A stretch of 64,000 nt of DNA. Origin: Aerococcus sanguinicola. Its GTDB lineage: Bacteria > Bacillota > Bacilli > Lactobacillales > Aerococcaceae. Location: contig NZ_VYWO01000001.1 in NCBI RefSeq assembly GCF_008726925.1, positions 124,001 through 188,000 of the forward strand. Reading direction: 5' to 3'. Shown here piece after piece: positions 39,618 through 47,807 of this stretch; the stretch's first letter is position 1; each line of letters begins with the position of its first letter. The translations under genes and the position numbers were made by a program. The notes under the pieces were generated by a model. The model ran no database searches, had not been told where the DNA came from, and worked only from the letters and a program-made list of their open reading frames with translations.

Positions 39618-40019
39618 TTAAATATCTAGTTTTTCCTTGAGGGCTTCAGTTAAAGTTTGTGAGAAGTCAATACCTTGTTTAGTCGCCTCAGCATTCAACC
39701 AGGCAGGGATAGTTGTGTTTCTCATAACAGTAGGTGTTGTAATGTCTTTGGCAGCTTGGTCTAAGTCAACACCTACATAGTGTACTTGAGCTCCGGGAGA
39801 CGGTTGTTGAATGTCTGAAAGAGAGGATGGTTGGGGCTTCTCGACTTCGTCATAGAGCATGAGGGCTAGCGCTTCAGAAGCGTTAAACATGGCTTCTTTA
39901 AGGCCCTTCCCGCAAGTTAAAGCGCCAGGTACATCAGGAAACTCCACATTTAAAAGTTCAGGGTCGTCTTCATCAGGGGTAAAGATAGCAGGATAGATAA
40001 CATAGTTAGCAAGTGACAT
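39618..40019 (-). CDS. HicB-family antitoxin without a visible HicA
   Basis: A 133-residue protein. The N-terminal degenerate RNase H-like HicB domain is seen in YVIYPAIFTPDEDD, VEFPDVPGALTCGKGLKEAM and ASEALALML. A C-terminal ribbon-helix-helix-like part reads NTTIPAWLNAEATKQGIDF. AAAGGAGG precedes the ATG. HicB normally neutralises a small HicA RNase encoded next to it; no HicA-sized frame with GGSH-type motif is found on either side, and terminators flank the gene, so it is an orphan. Confidence 0.85.
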   Translation of the reverse strand: MSLANYVIYPAIFTPDEDDPELLNVEFPDVPGALTCGKGLKEAMFNASEALALMLYDEVEKPQPSSLSDIQQPSPGAQVHYVGVDLDQAAKDITTPTVMRNTTIPAWLNAEATKQGIDFSQTLTEALKEKLDI

Positions 40020-40069
40020 TCTAATCCTCCTTTAGGGGTTATTTTAGCCCATTTGTTTGTTGGTAATTT

Positions 40070-40107
40070 AAATTAGCCCCTAGCTTTTTACTAAGGGGCT
40101 AATTTTT
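40070..40107. terminator. Terminator of gldA
   Basis: AAATTAGCCCCT (40070-40081) and AGGGGCTAATTT (40094-40105) are perfect inverted repeats with A and T flanks. On the minus strand it ends gldA transcription ahead of hicB. Confidence 0.85.
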
Positions 40108-40121
40108 GTTAAGGGGATGCT

Positions 40122-41216
40122 TTAATCGAGACTGGTCACATAGGCATCTACGGCAATGAGAGCATCTGCGATGTCTTCTGGGCTGAAGTCACCGACCATT
40201 TCGTGGATGGTTTCGCCATCTTGGAGAGCCAGTTCCCCAACTTTGACCAGGTCTTCATAAGACGTTTGGTCAAGTTTGAGTTCAGCTAGTGTGGTAGGTA
40301 AGCCAACAGATTGGTAGAAGTGGATGAAGCGGTCAATCACTGCTTTATCCGCTTGTTCAAGGAAGAGCTGGGTCAGGGTGCCGTAGACGACTTTTTCCCC
40401 ATGTTGCATATGGTGAATGTCACCAGTGAGGGCAGTGAAGCCATTGTGGATGGCATGGGCGGCTGCTAGGCCACAACTTTCGAAGCCCAGGCCGCTGAGT
40501 AGGGTATTGGCCTCGATTACTGCTTCAACGGCAGGGGTAACGCGGTGTTCTTTCACTGCAGCTAGGGCGAGCGCGCCATATTCAAAGAGGGTTTCTTGAC
40601 ATTTTTCAGCAATCGCTTGACCGGCTAAACTCGCTTTACCGCCTGCCATGGTTTTACCCTGGGCTTTAATGACAGAGAGGCCTTCCACACAGGTAGCCAT
40701 CGCGTCGCCAATACCTGCAGCAAAAAGACGGGCTGGAGCTTGGACAACGACGGCGCTATCCACTAGGACGAGGTCAGGGTTCTTGTCATAGAAGCGGTAA
40801 CCTTCGAAGACACCTTCATCGCTATAGATAACGGATAGGGCAGAGGTTGGAGCGTCACTCGAAGCCAGAGTAGGGATGACGATAACAGCAATATCTGTAT
40901 TATCCCCGATGGCCTTGGCTGAATCGATGGTCTTGCCACCGCCTAAGCCAATGACAGCGTCGCAGCCTTTATCTTGGACAATTTGAGAAACGCGGTCAAT
41001 TTCGTTAACAGAAGCTTCACCATTAAAGGCTACCCGTTCAATTTCTAAGCCTTGGTCAGTGAGGAAGTGGTTGAAGGCTTCACCTACAATTTCCCAAACG
41101 GTATCGTCACAGAGTAGGAGTGGACGCTCGGTTAGGGATTTGATGTAATCAATGCCTGACTTGAGGGCACCCTTGCCTTGGACATAGCGTGATGGACTAG
41201 CGAAAACGCGATTCAT
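40122..41216 (-). CDS. gldA: Glycerol dehydrogenase
   Basis: A 364-residue iron/zinc-containing alcohol dehydrogenase oxidising glycerol to dihydroxyacetone with NAD+. The NAD loop is GLGGGKTIDSAKAI near 93-106; metal ligands are in GIGDAMATCVEG (Asp), AAHAIHNGF (His) and HHMQHGEKVVYG (His). AAGGAGGAA stands before the ATG. Monocistronic with its own terminator. Relatives of similar sequence can act on other small polyols, but the match to GldA is strong. Confidence 0.92.
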   Translation of the reverse strand: MNRVFASPSRYVQGKGALKSGIDYIKSLTERPLLLCDDTVWEIVGEAFNHFLTDQGLEIERVAFNGEASVNEIDRVSQIVQDKGCDAVIGLGGGKTIDSAKAIGDNTDIAVIVIPTLASSDAPTSALSVIYSDEGVFEGYRFYDKNPDLVLVDSAVVVQAPARLFAAGIGDAMATCVEGLSVIKAQGKTMAGGKASLAGQAIAEKCQETLFEYGALALAAVKEHRVTPAVEAVIEANTLLSGLGFESCGLAAAHAIHNGFTALTGDIHHMQHGEKVVYGTLTQLFLEQADKAVIDRFIHFYQSVGLPTTLAELKLDQTSYEDLVKVGELALQDGETIHEMVGDFSPEDIADALIAVDAYVTSLD

Positions 41217-41553
41217 AAGAATTCCTCCTTAAAGTTAATTAATGTTTTCACAAACTTATTTTAGCATTTTTTTAATCATTATTGAAGAGAAATGATTGGA
41301 TGAAAGTCTCAACTAATTTGTGCTAAATTAATGGATTAAAGCGGTTGATTCAAATGAGATGCGATAAATTATTTTGTAAAGACTAACTGAGTGATCGTAA
41401 AGAAATTAGAAGAGTCTGAGCATCGGATTACGAGCCTACTGATTGAGAATTAATTTAAAAAAACTTGAAGAAGCATGTGGATCAAGGAATTGAGTGTAAG
41501 CGGACTTCAAGTGATGACTGGTAGGCGTTAATTTGATAGATATAATTGAAATA
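41217..41553. other. AT-rich gap without a gene
   Basis: No intact reading frame, RNA gene or terminator is seen. The right end contains TATAAT at 41540-41545, only 8 bases before the broken antitoxin-like gene. Confidence 0.5.
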
Positions 41554-41727
41554 ATGAATAACGCTAGCTATAATTTAAGTGATGATCTCACTAAATATGT
41601 ACAAGAAAAGCTTTCAGAAAGCAAAAATTTGAAGTCTTTGCTGAGGTTTTTGTTACTTCAACAATAGGCAATCGAAGCAGAAAAAGAATGGCAAATAATT
41701 TCTAAAGATCTTGAACCCATCCGTTAA
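41554..41727 (+). pseudogene. Small antitoxin-like gene broken by an in-frame TAG
   Basis: The frame from ATG at 41554 reads 37 codons (MNNASYNLSDDLTKYV..., ending FLLLQQ), then TAG at 41665-41667, then 19 more helical codons (AIEAEKEWQIISKDLEPIR) to a TAA that overlaps a good terminator. Size, charge and helical pattern suggest a ribbon-helix-helix-type antitoxin, but I do not recognise the family. No ribosome site precedes the ATG, and the -10-like TATAAT is only 8 bases upstream, so the original start may have been lost. Confidence 0.5.
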
Positions 41728-41762
41728 AAGCACCAATCAATAAACAGCTTAGGTGCTTTTCT
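41726..41762 (+). terminator. Terminator of the broken antitoxin-like gene
   Basis: AAAAGCACC (41726-41734) pairs with GGTGCTTTT (41752-41760) around a 17-base loop. A remnant follows: AGAGGTGAG plus a 12-codon frame at 41789 ending at once. Confidence 0.7.
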
Positions 41763-41959
41763 TATGGTTAATTTCGAGAGGTGAGCCAATGTCTAAAATG
41801 AATGAGTTAAAGTCTTCCACATATTAATTAATTGAACGGATAGGTATCGTGAGGTAGGCATCTAGAAGTCAAAAAGGCATATTCGACCGAAAAGCGACTA
41901 AGTCTTAGCAAATGAATGGACAAGGGTAAAAGGTATTAGACTATCAGGCCTTATCAAGA

Positions 41960-41986
41960 TATAATGTAATTACTAAAATAATTACA
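41960..41986 (+). promoter_or_regulatory. Promoter -10 and operator of the AbrB/RelE module
   Basis: TATAAT (41960-41965) abuts TGTAATTA (41965-41972), a perfect inverted repeat of TAATTACA (41979-41986) with a 6-base spacer. The position across the transcription start fits autorepression by the antitoxin. Confidence 0.65.
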
Positions 41987-42003
41987 AAAGAGGAGATGAG
42001 ATT

Positions 42004-42330
42004 ATGGTAGTTAAGGCGAGAAGGCAAGGAAATTCTTTGATGATTACTATTCCAAAAGCTTTTAATATTAGTGAAGGGGAGAGCTTTAAGCCCCACTTAC
42101 AGGAAGATGGGATTTTCTTTGAACGAGTAGAAAGTGTCCCGCGCTTTCTTGATGACTATGATGACCTATTACTAACAGAGATTGTTAATGAGGGTTACAA
42201 AGACGGCAAGGCCATTATTCAAGAGATGGAACGCCGAAAGAAGCTCATGGAGAAACGTTTAGATGAACTCATGGACGAACCAGCAACACAAATGACCGAA
42301 GAGGATTTCAACCGTGAATTTGGGCTATAA
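42004..42330 (+). CDS. AbrB/MazE-type antitoxin
   Basis: A 108-residue protein. The N-terminal AbrB-like hairpin reads VVKARRQGNSLMITIPKAFNI (first 21 residues, given in part), followed by a charged helical C-terminus (IIQEMERRKKLMEKRLDELM, MTEEDFNREFGL). GAGGAGATGAG precedes the ATG. It overlaps the RelE-like toxin gene by 17 bases and is preceded by a palindromic operator. The pairing of an AbrB-fold antitoxin with a RelE-fold toxin is a mixed arrangement. Confidence 0.8.
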   Translation: MVVKARRQGNSLMITIPKAFNISEGESFKPHLQEDGIFFERVESVPRFLDDYDDLLLTEIVNEGYKDGKAIIQEMERRKKLMEKRLDELMDEPATQMTEEDFNREFGL

Positions 42331-42610
42331 AATCTTTTTCCGAAAGAGTGCAGAGCGGGAATTAAAGAAAATGAAAGACAAAGGTCTGCTTAAGTTGATT
42401 GGGCAAGAAATTTATCAAGTCATAGCAAAAGATCCCTATTGCGGAGATAGGAAAAAAGGGGGATTGAAAGATATTTACACTCGACCAATCCGCTATCCAA
42501 AATCGCAGTATCGAATTGCCTATACGATCCATGAAGATATTGTGACAGTAGAGATTATCCAAGTTGGAAGTCGTGAGAATTTCTATAAAGAACTAACACG
42601 TAAAATCTAA
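42314..42610 (+). CDS. RelE/ParE-superfamily toxin
   Basis: A 98-residue protein starting at GTG with GAGGA nearby. KIFFRKSAERELKKMKDKG and RYPKSQYRIAYTIHEDIVTVEIIQVGSRENFY (read in parts) fit the RelE/ParE fold, with basic residues suited to RNA cleavage. It is coupled to the AbrB-type antitoxin. Whether it cleaves mRNA on the ribosome or poisons gyrase cannot be decided from sequence. Confidence 0.82.
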   Translation: MNLGYKIFFRKSAERELKKMKDKGLLKLIGQEIYQVIAKDPYCGDRKKGGLKDIYTRPIRYPKSQYRIAYTIHEDIVTVEIIQVGSRENFYKELTRKI

Positions 42611-42772
42611 ACTTATTCCCTTGTTTTAAAAGGTAGGGGGATTGTTGGAAAAAGGCTTAACTTGTTGGGCTACCATTAGTAGGAGCTGATAAGTTTTGAC
42701 AAGTTTCAAACTAGAAAGATCTAAAACGCTTTTGGTGTAGATGTTCCAGTTTTTTGTGAATGATTAGATAAC

Positions 42773-42799
42773 AAAAAAGGAGGCCATTGCGGTCTCCTT
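42773..42799 (-). terminator. Terminator of tRNA-Arg
   Basis: On the minus strand GGAGACC pairs with GGCCTCC (one mismatch) across a 5-base loop and is followed by TTTTTT. Confidence 0.85.
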
Positions 42800-42849
42800 C
42801 ATTGATATTTATATATAATAACTTTCAAAGCTCACTAGCTTTCACAAAA

Positions 42850-42921
42850 TACGCCCAGAGGGAATCGAACCCCCATCTCAAGAACCGGAATCTTACGTGA
42901 TATCCATTACACTATGGGCGC
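42850..42921 (-). tRNA. tRNA-Arg (anticodon CCG)
   Basis: A 72-base cloverleaf on the minus strand. The acceptor GCGCCCA pairs with TGGGCGT (first pair G-U), discriminator A, CCA not encoded. The anticodon stem TAAGA/TCTTG holds the loop TTCCGGT with anticodon CCG for codon CGG. The T arm reads GGGGGTTCGATTCCCTC. A terminator lies about 50 bases downstream. Confidence 0.93.
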
Positions 42922-42989
42922 AAAAATTAACAACAAGATTATTATACAATTTTTCTATAGAGATTGCAAATCTTTTTTGAGACTTTCTG

Positions 42990-43019
42990 CTTGACCATTG
43001 TTGACCAACCGTGTATGAT
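42990..43019 (+). promoter_or_regulatory. clpP promoter with CtsR box
   Basis: TTGACC (42991-42996), 17-base spacer and TATGAT (43014-43019) form the promoter. CTTGACC-ATT-GTTGACC (42990-43006) matches the tandem CtsR heptads TTTGACC-NTN-TTTGACC with one mismatch in each heptad. It overlaps the -35, as expected for heat-shock repression. Confidence 0.75.
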
Positions 43020-43055
43020 AGAATTAAACAATGTATAGGGAGGTAGTTTTAATTT

Positions 43056-43652
43056 ATGAATTTAATTCCTACAGTAATCGAACAATCTTCGCGTGGTGAA
43101 CGTGCTTATGATATTTATTCTCGCTTGTTAAAAGACCGCATCATTATGATGAGTGGGGGCGTGGATGACAATATGGCGAATTCTATTATTGCCCAATTGC
43201 TCTTCCTCGATGCCCAAGACCCTGAAAAAGATATTTACATCTATGTGAACTCACCAGGTGGTTCTGTGACAGCCGGCCTTGCTATCTATGATACCATGAA
43301 CTTTGTAAAAGCAGATGTGGTAACGATCGTGACCGGTTTAGCAGCTTCCATGGGCTCTGTTATTGCCATGGCAGGGGAGAAGGGCAAGCGTTACGCCTTA
43401 CCTAACTCTGAAATCTTGATCCACCAACCACTCGGTGGTGTCCAAGGTCAAGCCACAGAGATTGAAATCACAGCCCGTCATATTCTGAAGACTAAGAAGA
43501 ACTTGAACCGGATTATTTCCGAAGCGACGGGTCAAGATATCGAAGTGATCGAGAAAGATACTGACCGTGACAATTGGATGTCAGCTGAAGAAGCCAAAGA
43601 ATATGGGATTATTGACCATATCATGACCTCTAATGCGGAATTGCAGAAATAG
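43056..43652 (+). CDS. clpP: ATP-dependent Clp protease proteolytic subunit
   Basis: A 198-residue serine protease subunit forming the tetradecameric chamber with ClpX/ClpC-type ATPases. The catalytic triad is Ser98 (GLAASMGS), His123 (LIHQPLGG) and Asp172. The N-terminus [20 protein letters not shown] is canonical. AGGGAGGTAG precedes the ATG. It is monocistronic, with a CtsR box before it and a strong terminator after it. Confidence 0.97.
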   Translation: MNLIPTVIEQSSRGERAYDIYSRLLKDRIIMMSGGVDDNMANSIIAQLLFLDAQDPEKDIYIYVNSPGGSVTAGLAIYDTMNFVKADVVTIVTGLAASMGSVIAMAGEKGKRYALPNSEILIHQPLGGVQGQATEIEITARHILKTKKNLNRIISEATGQDIEVIEKDTDRDNWMSAEEAKEYGIIDHIMTSNAELQK

Positions 43653-43690
43653 GGCATGACTGCCGTTTGAATTAAAATAAATGTTAATAG

Positions 43691-43717
43691 AGACTGGATT
43701 TTTCCAGTCTTTTTTTG
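43691..43717 (+). terminator. Terminator of clpP
   Basis: AGACTGGA and TCCAGTCT pair around TTTT and are followed by seven T. Confidence 0.9.
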
Positions 43718-43796
43718 CAAGAAATCATGTTCAAAACATCACAAATAGCACGCTCAGTCAAAAATAAAAGACTTTTCAACAAACATATCTAATGAT

Positions 43797-43820
43797 TAAA
43801 AGCGCTTTCTTAGGTATAAT
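43797..43820 (+). promoter_or_regulatory. cre-like site within the promoter of the AraC-led cluster
   Basis: TAAAAGCGCTTTCT (43797-43810), with the perfect palindrome AAAGCGCTTT, differs from the cre consensus at two positions. It lies immediately before TATAAT (43815-43820), so CcpA binding should block this promoter. Confidence 0.6.
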
Positions 43821-43845
43821 AAACTTGTACGAGGCAGGTGGCAGA

Positions 43846-44682
43846 ATGGATGAAGAAATTTATGCGGGCTATAACCTGCAGGGTGGCGATGAGTGGTTAG
43901 AGTTTCACACTCACCGCCAACTTGAAATTTACCAGTTTATCGCTGGTTGTTGTTATTTTCAGATTGGTAGCCAGTTCTATGAACTTGAGCCAGGAGATAT
44001 TTTGCTGATTGACGGCATGGGCCTGCACAAGGCTTTCGTCAAGGACCAAGGAGAGGTCTACAGACGCCATGTGGTGCATTTTACCCGGGAGTCGATCCAG
44101 CCCCTCCTAGCTAGTTTGGACGCGAGCCGTCTCCTAGAGCTCTTTAAGGAGGGGCAGGGCAGCCTCTACCGGATGACCCAGTCTTCAGATAAGGAAGTCG
44201 TTTCGGAGAAGATGCGAGCCTTGGCTGAACTCACCCAGTTGGACTCCTCTTATAGCTTCCATGAACAGCAAGTTAAGCTACAAATTGTGGATTTGCTTAT
44301 GACTTTGGACCGGATGGACCATGAGTCGATTCTGGAAGTCAGCGCCCGCCAGGAAGAGCCCTTGCTCAGGGTCCAGGAGATTGCTTCCTATTTAACCCAG
44401 CACTATCAAGAGAAATTAGATCTAGATAAAATTGCAAGCGGTGTCAACCTGAGTAAGTCCTATGTCTCCCACTTGTTCCGCGAGGTGACAGGGATGACCG
44501 TGATCAATTTCCTGATGAAGTACCGCCTCTTACAGGCTCGTTATCATTTGATGATGAGCCGTGATTTATCGATCCAAGAGATCGCCCTGGCCAGTGGTTT
44601 TGAGAGCAATGCCCATTTCTCGCGTTATTTTAAACAGAGTGTGGGCATGACACCGAGTCAATTTCGCAAGGCCAATCGTTAA
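43846..44682 (+). CDS. AraC-family transcriptional regulator
   Basis: A 278-residue regulator. A cupin-type sensing domain covers about 1-140 (LEFHTHRQLEIYQFIAG, YELEPGDILLIDGMGLHKAF). Two helix-turn-helix motifs are at the C-terminus (LDLDKIASGVNLSKSYVSHLF and ISIQEIALASGFES-like, ending GMTPSQFRKANR). The start at 43846 is chosen because AGGTGGCAG precedes it and the -10 at 43815-43820 lies upstream of it but downstream of the alternative ATG at 43792. It probably activates the adjacent oxidoreductase genes in response to a sugar-like inducer. Confidence 0.87.
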   Translation: MDEEIYAGYNLQGGDEWLEFHTHRQLEIYQFIAGCCYFQIGSQFYELEPGDILLIDGMGLHKAFVKDQGEVYRRHVVHFTRESIQPLLASLDASRLLELFKEGQGSLYRMTQSSDKEVVSEKMRALAELTQLDSSYSFHEQQVKLQIVDLLMTLDRMDHESILEVSARQEEPLLRVQEIASYLTQHYQEKLDLDKIASGVNLSKSYVSHLFREVTGMTVINFLMKYRLLQARYHLMMSRDLSIQEIALASGFESNAHFSRYFKQSVGMTPSQFRKANR

Positions 44683-44723
44683 TAACTGTCGATTAAATAT
44701 AATAGAAATAAGGAGATGTTATT

Positions 44724-45893
44724 ATGGCAGACAAATTAAAATTCGCTATTATCGGTTTCGGGACACAGGGTTCAGCTTACGGACGCTTTATTGATGAAGG
44801 CATGGTTCCTAGCATTGATTTAGTGGCTGTATGTGATATTGATGACGAACGGACAAAATTAGCTAAAGAACTTTACCCACAAGTTGAAACTTATGCTGAC
44901 TATAAGGAATTGATCGATTCCGGCAAGGTTGAAGCGATTGTGACGACTGTACCTCACTACCTCCACCCTGAAATGGCTATCTATGCCCTAAGCAAGGGGG
45001 TTCACGTGCTCAATGAGAAGCCTGCTGGGGTATACACCAAGCAAGTTAAGGAATTAAATGAATATGCCAAGACGGCAGAGGCAACTTATGCCATCATGTT
45101 CAACCAACGGAATAACCCGCTCTACCAAAAGATTAAAGCCATTGTAGATTCCGGTGATTTAGGTGACCTCCGCCGGTCAAACTGGATCATTACAACTTGG
45201 TGGCGGCCACAAGCTTACTATAACCAAAGTGACTGGCGGGCAACTTGGGGCGGCGAAGGCGGCGGCGTCTTAGTCAACCAAGCACCCCACCAATTAGACT
45301 TAATTCAATGGATCGCTGGTGTACCTGAATCGGTTTACGCGATGGTTCAAGAAGGTTACCAACGTGATATCGTGGTGGAAGACCAAGTCCACGCTATGCT
45401 ACGTTACAGCAATGGAGCCACCGGTGTCTTCGTAACTTCAACCAACGAAATTGCCGGTTCAGACCGCTTAGAATTATACTTCGACAAGGGTAAGATTGTT
45501 GTTGATAATTCTCAAACAGCAACCGTTTACCGCTTGAAAGAAACCGAGCAAGAAATCAACAAAGAATTTGATGCCGCTAAGGTGAAACGCATGATGGCAG
45601 GCGAAGATGTCTTCGGTGACCTCTATGAATCTGTAGATACGATTGAAGAAGAAAATGTTTGGGGTGCCCAACACTCTGGCGTAATGGAAAACTTCGCCCA
45701 ACATATCCTCAATGGCAAAGACTTAATTGCACCAGGGGATGAAGGCATCAATGGGGTTCGTTTAGCCAATGCTATCCAAATGTCAGGTTGGACCGGCGAA
45801 GAAGTTTCTATTAAGAACTTCGATGATGACAAATTCCTCGGCATGTTGAACGAACACATTGCTAAAGAAGGTAAGTTTGAACAACGCCAATAA
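44724..45893 (+). CDS. Gfo/Idh/MocA-family oxidoreductase A
   Basis: A 389-residue NAD(P)-dependent dehydrogenase. The N-terminal Rossmann fold has FAIIGFGTQGSAYG and the acidic AVCDIDD; the catalytic Lys is in VLNEKPAGV near residue 100. The C-terminal domain carries GGGVLVNQAPHQLDLIQWIAG with the His near 190. This superfamily oxidises sugars, inositols and glycosides, often at C3. AAGGAG precedes the ATG. It is 41 bases downstream of the AraC gene and first of four metabolic genes. Confidence 0.88.
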   Translation: MADKLKFAIIGFGTQGSAYGRFIDEGMVPSIDLVAVCDIDDERTKLAKELYPQVETYADYKELIDSGKVEAIVTTVPHYLHPEMAIYALSKGVHVLNEKPAGVYTKQVKELNEYAKTAEATYAIMFNQRNNPLYQKIKAIVDSGDLGDLRRSNWIITTWWRPQAYYNQSDWRATWGGEGGGVLVNQAPHQLDLIQWIAGVPESVYAMVQEGYQRDIVVEDQVHAMLRYSNGATGVFVTSTNEIAGSDRLELYFDKGKIVVDNSQTATVYRLKETEQEINKEFDAAKVKRMMAGEDVFGDLYESVDTIEEENVWGAQHSGVMENFAQHILNGKDLIAPGDEGINGVRLANAIQMSGWTGEEVSIKNFDDDKFLGMLNEHIAKEGKFEQRQ

Positions 45894-45908
45894 GAAAGGA
45901 AGCTAGAC

Positions 45909-46910
45909 ATGCTTAAGGTTGGACTTGTCGGCCTAGGAACGGTGTCAGTGGTCCACTTGAGAGCTATCGAGAATGCCCAGGCAGCTGAATTAACAGCTGT
46001 CTGCGATCTCGATGAAAGCCTGAAATCTCAAGTTGAAGGGACGCCTTTCTATACCGACCTAGATGAAATGCTGGCCCAGGAAGACTTAGACGTGGTTCAT
46101 ATTTGCCTGCCCCACCACCTCCACGATGAGGCGGCGCTGAAGTGTTTACAGGCAGGGGTCCATGTTTTCCTAGAGAAGCCCGTTACAATTGATGCCAAAC
46201 GGACGCGTGAGCTCTTGGATGCCCAGAAAGATCTGGCTAATGGGACTAAACTTGCCATCTGCTTTCAAAACCGCTTAAATGCAACCGTCCAGGAACTCAA
46301 GCGGATCTTAACAGAAGAAGATACCTCGCCTGTGATTGCTGTCAAGGGAATTGTGGCCTGGTACCGCCCTGAGGACTACTATACGATGAAAGCTTGGCGC
46401 GGCCGGGAAGCGGAAGCAGGTGCAGGGACCATTATCAACCAATCCATCCATACCTTGGACCTCATGCATTATGTGACGGATACCGATTGGGTCGCTTGCC
46501 GGGGGATGCTCGGCAATTTACTGGAGTATGATATTGAAGTCGAAGACTCCGCCATGGCTAATTATGAATTGAGTGATGGCAGTCACGGCTTCTTTGCGGC
46601 GACCAATGCCTATTATGGTAATGATTCCATCGAGTTACAGGTTGTTACCCAAAAGTCCCGCTATACCATTAAAGATGACAAGCTTTTTGACGACCAGATG
46701 AACTGCTTGGCAGAAAATGAAAGCTTGCCCGGGACTAAGATTTACTATGGGCCGAGCCACCAGCGCTGTATCGAGAACTTCTACCAGGCCATTATTGACA
46801 ACACGGAAGACTATTGCCAGCTGTCCGATGCCTTAACCACGATGGAAATGATCGATGCCATGAAGGCGTCATCGAGAAGCAAAGAAACGATCTATAAGGG
46901 GGATATTTAA
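45909..46910 (+). CDS. Gfo/Idh/MocA-family oxidoreductase B
   Basis: A 333-residue dehydrogenase of the same superfamily. KVGLVGLGTVSVVHLRAI is the nucleotide loop, VFLEKPVTIDAK carries the catalytic Lys, and AGTIINQSIHTLDLMHYVT the C-terminal His. GAAAGGAAG precedes the ATG, 15 bases after gene A. Only modest similarity to A is apparent, so the two probably act on different intermediates. Confidence 0.88.
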   Translation: MLKVGLVGLGTVSVVHLRAIENAQAAELTAVCDLDESLKSQVEGTPFYTDLDEMLAQEDLDVVHICLPHHLHDEAALKCLQAGVHVFLEKPVTIDAKRTRELLDAQKDLANGTKLAICFQNRLNATVQELKRILTEEDTSPVIAVKGIVAWYRPEDYYTMKAWRGREAEAGAGTIINQSIHTLDLMHYVTDTDWVACRGMLGNLLEYDIEVEDSAMANYELSDGSHGFFAATNAYYGNDSIELQVVTQKSRYTIKDDKLFDDQMNCLAENESLPGTKIYYGPSHQRCIENFYQAIIDNTEDYCQLSDALTTMEMIDAMKASSRSKETIYKGDI

Positions 46911-47774
46911 ATGAGTAAAATTGGCGTTCAAGCAATGATGTTAAGAGATAAGTTTGAAGAATTGGGAGCCTATGAGACCCTAAAGAAGGTCAGTGAATTA
47001 GGCTATTCAGCTGTTGAAATTTCCCAAATTCCAATGACTGAAGAGAATGTCCAAGAAATTAAACGAGCTAAGGAAGACTTCGGGATGGAAATCGCTTCCT
47101 TATCTTGTAACGTGATTGATGAAGGCGTGCCTGGGGGCAATGATGCCTTAGATACGAAGTTCGACAAGATTGTCCAAGACTGCAAGACCTTAGATGTTGA
47201 CTTGCTTCGGATTGGGATGCTGCCCTTTAAGAATATGAAGAACAAGGAAACGGCATTGGAATTCTGCCGGGAAGCCAATAAGTATGCCAAGCAATTAAAA
47301 GAGCACGGCATCCGTCTTTTCTACCACAACCACCATGTGGAATTCCGCCGCTATGAAGGCAAGTTCCTCTTAGATATCATTGCGGAAGAGTGCCCAGACT
47401 TGGACTTCGAATTTGACCTACACTGGGTTCAACGGGGTGGGGCGAGTCCTATCTCAATCTTAGAACAGTATGCTGACCGCACCGACTTAGTTCATATTAA
47501 AGACTACCGCATTGGTGAAATTCCTGACGAAGCTTTTGAAGCTTTGGAAGCGGAAGATGTGGCAACCTTCTATAATTACTTCACGAATATTGTAGAATTT
47601 GCTGAGATTGGCCAAGGCTCTATGGACTACAAGGCGATTATCGATAAGGCGGTTGACTTAGGCATTTCTTACCTCTTAGTGGAACAAGACATGCTGTACG
47701 GACGCGATCCTTTCGATTGCTTGGCTGATTCTCGGGACGCTCTCTACGAACTAGGCTTTAAAGACTTATTCTAA
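46911..47774 (+). CDS. Sugar phosphate isomerase/epimerase family TIM barrel
   Basis: A 287-residue AP-endonuclease-2 superfamily barrel (xylose-isomerase-like, IolE/IolI relatives). Metal and base candidates appear in FYHNHHVEFRR, FEFDLHWVQRGG, LVHIKDYRIGE, AEIGQGSMDY and LLVEQDM. Its ATG follows the stop of oxidoreductase B without a gap. Proteins of this fold partner Gfo/Idh/MocA enzymes in inositol catabolism and in 3-keto-glycoside cleavage; the latter is a hypothesis here. Confidence 0.85.
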   Translation: MSKIGVQAMMLRDKFEELGAYETLKKVSELGYSAVEISQIPMTEENVQEIKRAKEDFGMEIASLSCNVIDEGVPGGNDALDTKFDKIVQDCKTLDVDLLRIGMLPFKNMKNKETALEFCREANKYAKQLKEHGIRLFYHNHHVEFRRYEGKFLLDIIAEECPDLDFEFDLHWVQRGGASPISILEQYADRTDLVHIKDYRIGEIPDEAFEALEAEDVATFYNYFTNIVEFAEIGQGSMDYKAIIDKAVDLGISYLLVEQDMLYGRDPFDCLADSRDALYELGFKDLF

Positions 47775-47807
47775 AATAAATCAGACAAAGATGAAGGAGG
47801 AATTAGT

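Noticed and set aside
41789..41827. 12-codon frame MSKMNELKSSTY with ribosome site
   Set aside because: Too short to support as a gene; probably the stump of a lost gene after the antitoxin-like remnant.
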